Shown here in pieces: positions 23,527 to 30,837 of a DNA stretch of 64,000 bases; position 1 is the stretch's first letter; the number at the start of each line of letters is the position of its first letter. Both the position numbers and the translations under genes were made by a program. The DNA is from Bacteroidales bacterium (lineage in GTDB: Bacteria > Bacteroidota > Bacteroidia > Bacteroidales > WCHB1-69): assembly GCA_024686335.1 (NCBI GenBank), contig JAILCI010000062.1:1-64000 (forward strand). Reading direction: 5' to 3'. Below the pieces are notes generated by a model that was not told the origin of the DNA, searched no databases, and was given only the letters and a program-made list of their open reading frames with translations.

Positions 23527-24174
23527 ATGAAACCCAGAACCAAAAAAGCTCTAGGCATTTTGTCAATTGCCGTCATCGTAGTATTGTCGGTGATACTGTT
23601 TTGCAATGTGCTGGTCAATAGGGGAGCTAAGGGTCGACTGTATGACGATGTGAGCAAGATACCTTATCGTAAGACAGCTGTTGTTTTGGGAACAAATGTC
23701 GTCACAGACAATGGTTCTCCTAACCTATATTACGAATACCGAATGAAGGCGGCCGCAGACCTTTACCATGCGCACAAGGTCTCCTACATTATTGTCAGTG
23801 GAGACAATCACAAGCATGGTTACAACGAGCCGGAGTGTATGAAGCAGTCGCTCATTGCCTTAGGTGTCCCCGACTCGGTCATCTTCTGTGACTATGCCGG
23901 CTTTCGTACTTTCGACTCTATGGTGCGTGCCAAGGAGGTGTTTGGACAAGACTCCGTCACTGTCATTTCACAACGATGGCATAATGAAAGAGCAGTCTAT
24001 ATTGCTAAGTGTAAGGACTTTGATGCAATTGCCTTGAATGCCAAAGATGTAGATATGAAATGGTACTATGTAAAGAGTCATCTGCGTGAAAGTCTGGCGA
24101 AAGTCAAGGTGGTAATGGATATTCTTTTTCATAAGAAACCCAAATTTTTAGGAGAACCTGTGCAAGTAGGGTAG
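23527..24174 (+). CDS. SanA-like membrane protein (DUF218/YdcF family)
   Basis: This 215-residue protein has one N-terminal transmembrane helix (about residues 9-30) and a DUF218 domain. Family motifs: AVVLGTNVVTDNGSPN, YIIVSGDN, GVPDSVIFCDYAGFRTFDS and VISQRWHNERAVYIA. SanA of enteric bacteria affects envelope permeability to vancomycin at high temperature; the biochemical activity is unknown. It probably lies in the inner membrane with its domain in the periplasm. It directly follows purB, though there is no functional link that I know of. Confidence 0.85.
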   Translation: MKPRTKKALGILSIAVIVVLSVILFCNVLVNRGAKGRLYDDVSKIPYRKTAVVLGTNVVTDNGSPNLYYEYRMKAAADLYHAHKVSYIIVSGDNHKHGYNEPECMKQSLIALGVPDSVIFCDYAGFRTFDSMVRAKEVFGQDSVTVISQRWHNERAVYIAKCKDFDAIALNAKDVDMKWYYVKSHLRESLAKVKVVMDILFHKKPKFLGEPVQVG

Positions 24175-24220
24175 AGAAATTTAATTTTTTTCTAAAGGGT
24201 TTATATTTATAAATTTTATG

Positions 24221-24228
24221 TAAGTTTG
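24221..24228 (+). promoter_or_regulatory. -7 promoter box for upp
   Basis: TAAGTTTG followed by CGG, 19 bp before the ATG. Confidence 0.55.
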
Positions 24229-24247
24229 CGGAAAATTTTCTACTGAG

Positions 24248-24904
24248 ATGAGCAACTTGAATATTTTAGGAAAGGGCAATTCGCTATTCAATGAATTCAT
24301 AGCGGAAATCAGAAGTGTGGATGTGCAGACTGATAGTATGCGCTTCCGTCGTAATCTGGAACGTATTGGCGAGATTTTTGCCTACGAGATCAGCAAGCAC
24401 ATGCACTATGAACAGCAGGAGGTTACCACTCCGCTGGGTATTGCCGAGATGCAGCGTCTTGTGGATAAACCTGTGTTAGCCACCATTTTACGCGCTGGAC
24501 TGCCTTTGCACCAAGGTATGCTCAACTATTTTGACCATGCTGAAAATGCCTTCATCTCCGCTTTTAGAAAATATGAGAAAGACGGAACGTTTGAGATTCA
24601 GGTTGACTACATTTCTTCTCCAGAAATAGACAACAAGACCTTGATTCTAGCAGATCCGATGCTTGCCACCGGTCAGTCGATGGTTTTGGCATACGAAGAG
24701 TTGATGGAGAAGGGCGATCCCGTGCACACCCACTTGGTAAGCATCATTGCAAGCCGTCAAGGTGTTGAGTATCTTCAGAGTCATTGTTCTCCTTCCAACT
24801 GTACCATTTGGGTAGGAGCAATCGACGAAGAGCTTACCGCCCATTCCTATATCGTCCCTGGTCTCGGCGACGCCGGTGACCTGGCGTACGGAATCAAGGA
24901 GTAG
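24248..24904 (+). CDS. upp: Uracil phosphoribosyltransferase
   Basis: This 218-residue cytoplasmic enzyme makes UMP from uracil and PRPP in pyrimidine salvage. The PRPP-binding loop reads ILADPMLATGQSM, and the C-terminal uracil-binding region contains YIVPGLGDAGDLAYG. Further support is LATILRAGLPLHQGM near residue 79. Length fits the family (about 210). A leader of about 15-20 nt and its own -7 box suggest a single-gene unit. A repeat cluster follows the stop. Confidence 0.95.
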   Translation: MSNLNILGKGNSLFNEFIAEIRSVDVQTDSMRFRRNLERIGEIFAYEISKHMHYEQQEVTTPLGIAEMQRLVDKPVLATILRAGLPLHQGMLNYFDHAENAFISAFRKYEKDGTFEIQVDYISSPEIDNKTLILADPMLATGQSMVLAYEELMEKGDPVHTHLVSIIASRQGVEYLQSHCSPSNCTIWVGAIDEELTAHSYIVPGLGDAGDLAYGIKE

Positions 24905-24919
24905 TTGCCCACCCTGTAG

Positions 24920-24961
24920 GGTCGATGCGTGCATCGACCACCAAGGATGCGTGCATCGACC
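24920..24961. repeat. GGTCGATG-type palindromes, copy 3 (one full, one partial)
   Basis: GGTCGATGCGTGCATCGACC (24920-24939), preceded by CTGTAG, then a partial copy GGATGCGTGCATCGACC (24945-24961). It is the reverse-complement arrangement of 16962-17002. Confidence 0.85.
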
Positions 24962-24986
24962 ATCAATGATGAATGTTTATATTATA

Positions 24987-25032
24987 CAATCTGCGGGGAC
25001 GCAGATTGCTCCGGGGACGCAGATTGCTCCGT
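24987..25032 (-). repeat. Two inverted copies of the 18-bp unit, with hairpin
   Basis: CAATCTGCG (24987-24995) and CGCAGATTG (25000-25008) form the same hairpin that ends the array at 10927-11026. They are followed by two copies of the inverse unit GGACGCAGATTGCTCCGG. Together with 24920-24961 this is a shorter mirror image of the 10.9-11.1 kb locus. Confidence 0.9.
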
Positions 25033-25072
25033 AAAAAAAGAGGAACCAACAATGTTGATTCCTCTCTTTTTT
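25033..25072. terminator. Two-way terminator between upp repeats and serA
   Basis: GAGGAA-x-CAAC and GTTG-x-TTCCTC form an imperfect 10-bp stem with an A run on the left and a T run on the right. Confidence 0.8.
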
Positions 25073-25090
25073 GCAATGTGAACAGAACTA

Positions 25091-26008
25091 TTATTTGTTC
25101 ACTTGGAATTTCTTGTCGCCATTGACGAAGAAGTTCACGATCTGGTTAGCGGCTGCCAAACCAGCGTTGATGTTGGCTTCAGCGGTCTCAGCACCCTGTT
25201 TTTTCGGGGTGGCGAAGAAACGTTTCTCAAATTTGCTGAACTCTTCCAAAGCATCGGGAGCGATGTCGGTGCAGTATTTGAGGTCTTCACGCTCAGCCAT
25301 GAGGGCGATGAGTTCTTCCTCGTTGATGACTTCCTTGCGGGCGGTGTTGATTACACAGCCGCCTTTGGGCATAAGGCCGACGAGAGCCTTGTTGATAGAC
25401 TTCTTGGTCTGATCGTTAGCGGGAATATGGAGGGAGATGTAGTTACAGTTCTTGTACATCTCTTCGAGGGTAGCGGGAACCACCACGCCTTCTGCTTCCA
25501 TTTTCTCTTTGGGAACGAACGGGTCGAAAGCCCAGACATCCATACCGAGGGCGCGAGCTTTTTCAGCTACGAGGCGACCTACGTTACCGTAAGCTTGGAT
25601 ACCGACTTTCTTGCCTTTCAACTCAGCACCTGTGCCGGGTTTGAAGGTGTTACGAGCCATGTAGATCATCATACCGAGGGCGAGTTCTGCCACAGCGTTA
25701 GAGTTCTGACCAGGGGTATTCATAGCTACGATGTTATTGGCTGTGCAAGCAGCGAGGTCGAGGTTGTCGAAGCCGGCGCCAGCGCGGACGACCACCTTGA
25801 GGTTCTTGGCAGCGTCAATAACTTGAGCCGTCACTTTGTCGGAACGTACGATCATAGCGTCCACATCAGCAACTGCTGCATAGAGCTCCTCAGGAGTCTC
25901 ATATTTTTCCAACAATACTAATTCATAACCGGCCTTTTCAACGATAGCGCGAATGCCATCAACAGCGGCCTTTGCGAAAGGTTTTTGGGTTGCAACTAAA
26001 ACTTTCAT
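25091..26008 (-). CDS. serA: D-3-phosphoglycerate dehydrogenase (short form)
   Basis: This 305-residue NAD-dependent enzyme oxidises 3-phosphoglycerate in the first step of serine synthesis. The substrate-binding domain has MIVRSDKVTAQVIDAAKNL and VVRAGAGFDNLDLAAC; the NAD domain has VGIQAYGNVGRLVAEKARALG and LHIPAND, then INTARKEVINEEEL. It ends soon after the catalytic domain, so it lacks the C-terminal ACT/regulatory part found in longer forms. This short form is common in Bacteroidota. serC lies upstream on the same strand, separated by a four-helix-bundle gene. Confidence 0.92.
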   Translation of the reverse strand: MKVLVATQKPFAKAAVDGIRAIVEKAGYELVLLEKYETPEELYAAVADVDAMIVRSDKVTAQVIDAAKNLKVVVRAGAGFDNLDLAACTANNIVAMNTPGQNSNAVAELALGMMIYMARNTFKPGTGAELKGKKVGIQAYGNVGRLVAEKARALGMDVWAFDPFVPKEKMEAEGVVVPATLEEMYKNCNYISLHIPANDQTKKSINKALVGLMPKGGCVINTARKEVINEEELIALMAEREDLKYCTDIAPDALEEFSKFEKRFFATPKKQGAETAEANINAGLAAANQIVNFFVNGDKKFQVNK

Positions 26009-26013
26009 TATGT

Positions 26014-26053
26014 TTAAGTGTTTAAAATGTTTATTTGTTTAAGTGTTTAATTG
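26014..26053. repeat. 15-bp direct repeat at the end of the four-helix-bundle gene
   Basis: On the minus strand TTAAACACTTAAACA occurs twice, about 25 bp apart. One copy encodes the last residues of the four-helix-bundle protein (IKHLNK) and the other lies in the serA leader. Confidence 0.7.
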
Positions 26054-26441
26054 ATAATTGTTCTGTTGTCTGTTTTAAACGTTTAAGTTGACTGTTCTTA
26101 AGAGCATTAATTTTGTTAGTGATTTCGTTGATTTTTTCTTTGAGCTCCAGCAAACGCGCTTCGTTGATATATTCTAAATCATATGCCAATAAGAGTGCGC
26201 AATAAACTTCAACTGCGGAACCATAAGCTATCTCTGCAAAATGAGCTTGCTCTTTTAATGAAGAGCGTGATGTCATCTCTGCAAGATTTAAAACCACTGA
26301 TGTTGCTGCTCTACGGATTTGATCAACTAGGTTAAACTTTTCTTTTTGAGGGAAGGTGTCTATTGTGGGGTAAACATCTTTGATAAGTTGTCTTGCCAAT
26401 TGCCATACTTCCAACTTCTCAAAACTAAACGTAGAACCCAT
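26031..26441 (-). CDS. Four-helix-bundle protein (S23/IVS-type)
   Basis: This 136-residue protein matches the four-helix-bundle family first known from intervening sequences in 23S rRNA genes. Hallmarks: FEKLEVWQLARQL at the N-terminus, FNLVDQIRRAATSVVLNLAE in the centre, and EIAYGSAVEVYCALLLAYDL later. Stand-alone copies are frequent in Bacteroidota; their function is unknown. It sits inside the serC-serA pair. The tail of the gene shares 11 bp (AAACAAATAAA) with the serC tail, and an AACARTTC tract precedes its start. Both hint that it came in as an insertion. Confidence 0.85.
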   Translation of the reverse strand: MGSTFSFEKLEVWQLARQLIKDVYPTIDTFPQKEKFNLVDQIRRAATSVVLNLAEMTSRSSLKEQAHFAEIAYGSAVEVYCALLLAYDLEYINEARLLELKEKINEITNKINALKNSQLKRLKQTTEQLSIKHLNK

Positions 26442-26445
26442 GCTT

Positions 26446-26482
26446 TCAACAGTTCAACAATTCAACAGTTCAACAGTTCAAC
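26446..26482. repeat. 8-bp tandem repeat AACARTTC, locus 3
   Basis: Four units (AACAGTTC, AACAATTC, AACAGTTC, AACAGTTC) lie between the start of the four-helix-bundle gene and the stop of serC. Confidence 0.85.
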
Positions 26483-26484
26483 AT

Positions 26485-27603
26485 TTATTTGTTTGCCTTT
26501 TCGAAATCTTGCATACAAGCAACGAGAGCTTCAACGTCTTCTACTGTACAAGCGTTGTAGAGGGATGCGCGGAAGCCGCCGACGGAACGGTGACCCTTGA
26601 TACCGATCATGCCACGCTCTTTAGCAAATGCCATGAATGCATCTTGTTTGTCCTCATAACCAGGAGCCATAACCCAGCAGTGGTTCATGATAGAACGGTC
26701 AGCCTTGTCAGCTACGGTGCCTACGAACATGCTGTTGCGGTCGATTTCTTCGTACAGCAGGTTGGATTTCTTCATGTTGATCTTGTTCATCTCAGCAACG
26801 CCACCGATGGTGTTCTTCAACCAAGTGAGGGTCTCATGCATTACGAAGATAGGAAGTACAGGAGGAGTGTTGAACATAGAGATGTTCTTAGCTTCCTCAG
26901 CTGCGTGTGTACGATAGTCAACCATTGTTGGCAGCGGGTTCATGTAAGCGCGGTCGCCAATCTGGCCGAGGATGTCCTTGCGAACGATGATGAAGGTAAC
27001 GCCGGCAGGGCCTACGTTCTTCTGAGCACCACCGTAGATGAGACCGTATTTGGTCACGTCAACAGGACGACTCATGATATCAGAGCTCATATCGGCTACG
27101 AGCATAACGTTGTTAATCTCTTCGGGAGCGAAATCTTTGCGGATCTCAGTACCGTAGATAGTGTTGTTAGTGGTGATGTGGAAATAGTCAGCATCAGCAG
27201 GAACGGTCCATCCTTTGGGGATGTAGTTGTAAGTTTTGTCTTCAGAGGAAGCGACGACCTCAACTTTACCGAAGTTTTTAGCTTCTTTGGTAGCTTTCTT
27301 AGCCCAAACGCCAGTTTGCAGATAAGCGGCTTTGGTCTTCATCAGGTTAGCGGGCACCATGAAGAATTGGGTGCTGGCACCACCACCGAGGAAAAGAACT
27401 TCGTAGTTGTCGGGGATGTTGAGCAGGTCGCGCCACAGTTGGCGGGTCTCAGCCATAAGACGCTCCCAACCCGGGGTACGGTGGGAAATCTCCATCAAAC
27501 CAATACCGGTGTTGTCAAAATTACGGATTGCGTTGATAGTTGATTCAACGGCTTCTTTCGGAAGGACGCAAGGTCCTGCATTAAAATTATGCACTTCTTT
27601 CAT
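26485..27603 (-). CDS. serC: Phosphoserine aminotransferase
   Basis: This 372-residue PLP enzyme makes 3-phosphoserine, the second step of serine synthesis, and also acts in pyridoxine synthesis. It begins MKEVHNFNAGPCVLPKEAV with the family's FNAGPCVLP motif. It has LFLGGGASTQF, the PLP-lysine in YGGAQKNVGPAGV, and GIKGHRSVGGFRASLYNA near the end. A minus-strand TATCTTTG -7 box is at 27659-27666. serA follows on the same strand after the inserted four-helix-bundle gene, so the operon may still be read through. Confidence 0.95.
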   Translation of the reverse strand: MKEVHNFNAGPCVLPKEAVESTINAIRNFDNTGIGLMEISHRTPGWERLMAETRQLWRDLLNIPDNYEVLFLGGGASTQFFMVPANLMKTKAAYLQTGVWAKKATKEAKNFGKVEVVASSEDKTYNYIPKGWTVPADADYFHITTNNTIYGTEIRKDFAPEEINNVMLVADMSSDIMSRPVDVTKYGLIYGGAQKNVGPAGVTFIIVRKDILGQIGDRAYMNPLPTMVDYRTHAAEEAKNISMFNTPPVLPIFVMHETLTWLKNTIGGVAEMNKINMKKSNLLYEEIDRNSMFVGTVADKADRSIMNHCWVMAPGYEDKQDAFMAFAKERGMIGIKGHRSVGGFRASLYNACTVEDVEALVACMQDFEKANK

Positions 27604-27658
27604 AATTAATTGATTAAGTATATGTTATAAAACTAGTGACTGTTTTTGAAAAACGGGG

Positions 27659-27666
27659 CAAAGATA
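27659..27666 (-). promoter_or_regulatory. -7 promoter box for serC
   Basis: TATCTTTG on the minus strand, about 55 bp before the ATG. Confidence 0.6.
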
Positions 27667-27815
27667 CTTAATTCTTTTGAGATAAACAAAATAAGAAAGC
27701 CGATTGAAAAGTCATGATTTCCCAATGTAGATCTAAAATAATTGAAAGTTAAAAATTGAAAATTGATAGTTATTTAATTCGACATATCGTCAGAACCCAT
27801 CCCTATAACCCAGTA

Positions 27816-27837
27816 GAGACGTTCCATGGAACGTCTC
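27816..27837. repeat. GAGACGTTCCA-type palindrome, copy 2
   Basis: A 22-bp perfect palindrome with left half GAGACGTTCCA, preceded by GTA. It is the same core as at 11101-11124. The rest of the 27604-27931 gap holds only the serC and padR promoters and an A+T-rich AAGTTAAAAATTGAAAATTG stretch. Confidence 0.85.
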
Positions 27838-27863
27838 ATGTGCCAGAAAAAAATTATTAAAAA

Positions 27864-27905
27864 TAGTACCTTGTATTGCATAGTACTAAAAAAAGTGTAT
27901 TTTTG
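27864..27905 (+). promoter_or_regulatory. padR promoter with putative operator
   Basis: TATTTTTG (27898-27905) is the -7 box. Just upstream TAGTAC (27864-27869) and GTACTA (27883-27888) form an inverted repeat in the -20 to -40 area, a likely binding site for the PadR protein encoded downstream. Confidence 0.6.
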
Positions 27906-27931
27906 CAGCATCAATTATTAAACATGATGAT

Positions 27932-28294
27932 ATGAATATTCAACCAGACAATGTAAAATCACAAATGCGAAAAGGATATTTAGAATACTGTATCCTTTTG
28001 ATTATCAATAAGAAACCAGCATATGTGTCGGATATCATCAATGAGATGAAGAAGGTGCACATGCTGGTGGTGGAGGGAACTCTTTATCCTCTTCTGACTC
28101 GATTGAAAAACAACGGTATCCTCAGCTACCAGTGGCAAGAGTCGGTTTCAGGACCGCCTAGAAAGTATTACGAAATTACCGAATCTGGCAAAGCGCTTCT
28201 CGATGAATTGGAAAGCGGCTGGAATGAGTTGAAACAGGCAGTGGAAGAGCTCAGAAATTGGTCTCCAGAGGAAACCGAATCATTAGAAAATTAA
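27932..28294 (+). CDS. PadR-family transcriptional regulator
   Basis: This 120-residue winged-helix regulator shows the PadR pattern: KGYLEYCILLIINKKPAYVSDI, then VEGTLYPLLTRLKNNGILSYQW and GPPRKYYEITESGKALLDEL. It is a dimeric DNA-binding protein, probably controlling its own operon through the inverted repeat at 27864-27888. The next gene, 23 bp downstream, encodes a PspC-domain membrane protein, a common PadR partner in Bacteroidota. The inducing signal is unknown; membrane stress is a reasonable inference. Confidence 0.9.
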   Translation: MNIQPDNVKSQMRKGYLEYCILLIINKKPAYVSDIINEMKKVHMLVVEGTLYPLLTRLKNNGILSYQWQESVSGPPRKYYEITESGKALLDELESGWNELKQAVEELRNWSPEETESLEN

Positions 28295-28317
28295 AAAAAA
28301 TTCAAAAATAATACATT

Positions 28318-29553
28318 ATGAAAAAGACAGTTACAATTAATTTAGGCGGCATGGTCTTCAACATAGATGACGACGCATGTCAACGATTGAGCCAGTACCT
28401 TTCTGACATAGAGAAGCATTTTCCAGAGGCCGATCGTGCAGAAATATTGCGTGATATCGAAGTTCGCATGGCTGAGTTGTTATCTTTCAAACTTCAAGGC
28501 CGTAATGTGGTAGAAATCAATGATATTGAGGAGGTCATTGAAGTTATCGGCAAGCCGGAACAGTTTGATGACGAAGATGTGAATTCGGATAATCCAAAGA
28601 ACTCGGATAATAATGTTGGTGGTAATAATTCCCAAGCATCTTCTGAGGGTGCGACCACAACAGCCCCAAAGAGCAAACGTCCCCGCAAGCTCTACCGTAA
28701 CAGCAACGACCGTATGATTGGTGGTGTGGCAAGTGGTGTGGCTGCTTATTTTGACATTGACCCGGCAGTTGTGCGTATTCTTTTCATTGTGCTGACCTTT
28801 ATTAGTTTTGGTTGGGGTATCCTTATTTATCTGATTCTCCTTATCGCGATGCCGGAGGCCAAGACGAAGGCGCAATTTTTGGAGATGCAAGGGGTTGAGC
28901 CGACTTTGGAAAATATTAACAATTTCCACCAGGAGTCGATGAATCGTACCAACAAGGATAATACTTTCGGTAAAATCGTGAAGATTTGTCTGATTATTTT
29001 AGGTATCTTTGTTGGGATTTCACTTGCTGTAGCAGTGCTTGGAATTTTTATCGCTATGTTTGCGGCGGCACTGACAGGTGCTTCAACTGGCTTTGGCGAT
29101 GCCCTTGACATGTGTCTCTTGGGCTCTTGTGCCCTGTTTTTGCTCTGTCCTGTTATCGGTATCGCGGTTCTTTGCACGCGTGCGTTCACGGGCGAACGTA
29201 AGCACAAATGGGTCGGCTGGACTCTGTTGGCCGTCTGGATACTCAGCTTGTTCGGCATCATCGGCTTCGGAATTCAGGAGTCCAAACGTTCGCAATTAGG
29301 TGAACGTGTCGAGCGAAGTTTTGATCAGTGGGAACGTTGGTGTGACGGTTGGGACGATATTGAATACTATAACAACACGTTCGATTTGGATAGCGTCATT
29401 GATCCGGTTATCGAAGGTGTGCGTGAGGAGGGAAGCTCTTACGATATCTCCATCCAGAAAAGTCCAGAGAGGGGTGTGAATATTCGTATCGACAATTCAA
29501 GACAGCACACGGATAGATCTAGTGTCGATACAACAGAAAATAACCCCACTTGA
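28318..29553 (+). CDS. PspC-domain membrane protein
   Basis: This 411-residue protein starts with a soluble domain (about residues 1-95; INLGGMVFNIDDDACQRL, with an acid-rich end). A PspC domain follows at about 118-185, with RKLYRNSNDRMIGGVASGVA and YFDIDPAVVRILFIVLTF, and then more membrane helices to about 320. The tail is polar. It probably sits in the inner membrane and helps respond to envelope stress under control of the adjacent PadR regulator. The stop is 27 bp from the stop of the convergent purN gene. Confidence 0.87.
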   Translation: MKKTVTINLGGMVFNIDDDACQRLSQYLSDIEKHFPEADRAEILRDIEVRMAELLSFKLQGRNVVEINDIEEVIEVIGKPEQFDDEDVNSDNPKNSDNNVGGNNSQASSEGATTTAPKSKRPRKLYRNSNDRMIGGVASGVAAYFDIDPAVVRILFIVLTFISFGWGILIYLILLIAMPEAKTKAQFLEMQGVEPTLENINNFHQESMNRTNKDNTFGKIVKICLIILGIFVGISLAVAVLGIFIAMFAAALTGASTGFGDALDMCLLGSCALFLLCPVIGIAVLCTRAFTGERKHKWVGWTLLAVWILSLFGIIGFGIQESKRSQLGERVERSFDQWERWCDGWDDIEYYNNTFDLDSVIDPVIEGVREEGSSYDISIQKSPERGVNIRIDNSRQHTDRSSVDTTENNPT

Positions 29554-29580
29554 GTTCTTTCTTAAGTAATTGCTGAAAAT

Positions 29581-30147
29581 CTATGAATTTAATACCCGAT
29601 TGATCACCTCGGGATAATGTTCGTGCTCCAGCTTATGGATGTGTGTCTCAATTTCGTCAAGGGTTTCATCACCAGTGGCGTGGAAGGAGAACTGGTCGAT
29701 GATAGGGCCGGTGTCCACACCTTCGTCCACGAAATGCATGGTGATGCCAAAGACTTTGACACCATAATTGTATGCGTCTGCGATGCCGTGTGCTCCTGGG
29801 AAGGAGGGCAGCAGGGCAGGGTGCAGATTAATGATGCGGTTCGGGAAATGTGATAAAAGCACCTTGCCGATGAACCGCATGTAACCGGCCAGTACTATGT
29901 AATCTACATCTCTTTTTTCCAATTCTTGCAAAATGGCTGTCTCATAAGCCTCTTTGTTTTCAAACTCTTTAGAGGAAAAAACGAACGCGTCAATACCATG
30001 AGTATTGGCGCGTTCGACAGCCTTGCAGTTTGGTTTGTCGGATACCAACAGAGCGATGTTGGCATTCAGTTTTTGGTTGTTGACAGCATCGATAATGGCC
30101 TGGAAATTAGAACCAAAGCCGGATGCGAAAACTGCAATGTTCTTCAT
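29581..30147 (-). CDS. purN: Phosphoribosylglycinamide formyltransferase
   Basis: This 188-residue enzyme transfers a formyl group from 10-formyl-THF to GAR in purine synthesis. It begins with IAVFASGFGSNFQAI, has VLAGYMRFIGKVLL and the catalytic region IINLHPALLPSFPGAHGI, plus HFVDEGVDTGPII. All active-site residues of the family (Asn, His, Asp) are present. The start is ATG 30147. It is read leftward, after a Cys-rich lipoprotein gene that ends 12 bp before it, so the two may share a transcript. Confidence 0.94.
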   Translation of the reverse strand: MKNIAVFASGFGSNFQAIIDAVNNQKLNANIALLVSDKPNCKAVERANTHGIDAFVFSSKEFENKEAYETAILQELEKRDVDYIVLAGYMRFIGKVLLSHFPNRIINLHPALLPSFPGAHGIADAYNYGVKVFGITMHFVDEGVDTGPIIDQFSFHATGDETLDEIETHIHKLEHEHYPEVINRVLNS

Positions 30148-30159
30148 ACAGTCAGACTG

Positions 30160-30654
30160 TTAGTTTTTAGGTTCACCTTTAGGACATTTGTGACCTTTGT
30201 CGCCTTTGCAACCATGATCACCTTCACCTTTACAGCCTTTTTCACCTTCGCCTTTGCAGCATTTGCCGCAGCAGGGCATCAGGTCAAAAGCAGCTTTCTT
30301 TTCGTCAAGGGTCAGGTTGTCCCAGTTAGCCATAGCTTTTTCGAATTCAGCTTTTTTAGCTTCCATTTCAGCCTTTTTGGCTTCCATAGCCTCTTTTTCA
30401 GCTTTCATCTTGTCGTATTGAGCTTTGCGCTCGTTCAACAACTCAGCTTTACGGGTGTCGTCAAGATTCTCCCAATTTTTCCAGTCTTCCATAGCTTGCT
30501 TCTGCTCCTCAGACATCTCACATTTGGGTCCTTTGGGCTCGTCGCATTGCTCATGTTTGGGTTGCTCGGGTTGTCCAGCCTCAGGAGCTGTCTTGGTGTT
30601 GCAGGATGCGAAGATCAAACTGCAAACTACCATTAATGCGAAAATTTTCTTCAT
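30160..30654 (-). CDS. Lipoprotein with charged helix and Cys/His-rich tail
   Basis: This 164-residue lipoprotein has a lipobox at FASC (Cys18). A long Lys/Glu/Ala-rich stretch (about residues 45-125, AEKEAMEAKKAEMEAKKAE-like) should be helical or coiled. The tail after CCGKCCKG has repeated GEGxKGCKG units with His and Cys (DHGCKGDKGHKC), seven Cys in all, ending KGEPKN. The tail could bind metal ions or form disulfides; this is inference. The protein would be tethered to a membrane facing the periplasm. I know no named family. purN follows on the same strand. Confidence 0.7.
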   Translation of the reverse strand: MKKIFALMVVCSLIFASCNTKTAPEAGQPEQPKHEQCDEPKGPKCEMSEEQKQAMEDWKNWENLDDTRKAELLNERKAQYDKMKAEKEAMEAKKAEMEAKKAEFEKAMANWDNLTLDEKKAAFDLMPCCGKCCKGEGEKGCKGEGDHGCKGDKGHKCPKGEPKN

Positions 30655-30726
30655 TGTTGTGTGTTTTAAAAAATTAATCTTTATAACGTAGGTTTTGATT
30701 GTTTATTGTGTTACGTGTGAATTATG

Positions 30727-30837
30727 CGGGCGAATGCGATTTGCCCGTACCAGTTGGGGCGTATCGAATACGCCCCAACCAGGGGGCGTTGGGACGAATG
30801 ATTATTCGCCCCAACAGGGACGAATGCAATTCGTTCC
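30727..30837. repeat. Cluster of four different palindromes
   Basis: Four hairpins in a row: 30727-30747 (CGGGCGAAT and inverse), 30754-30778 (TTGGGGCGTAT, perfect 11 bp), 30788-30815 (GTTGGGACGAAT, one mismatch) and 30817-30837 (GGGACGAAT, one G-U). Their unpaired centres are only 3-4 nt. The last one touches the stop codon of the giant gene (30837-30839). Confidence 0.85.

Noticed and set aside
26380-27543. 387-codon frame on the plus strand
   Set aside because: It is antisense to serC, whose motifs and promoter are clear.
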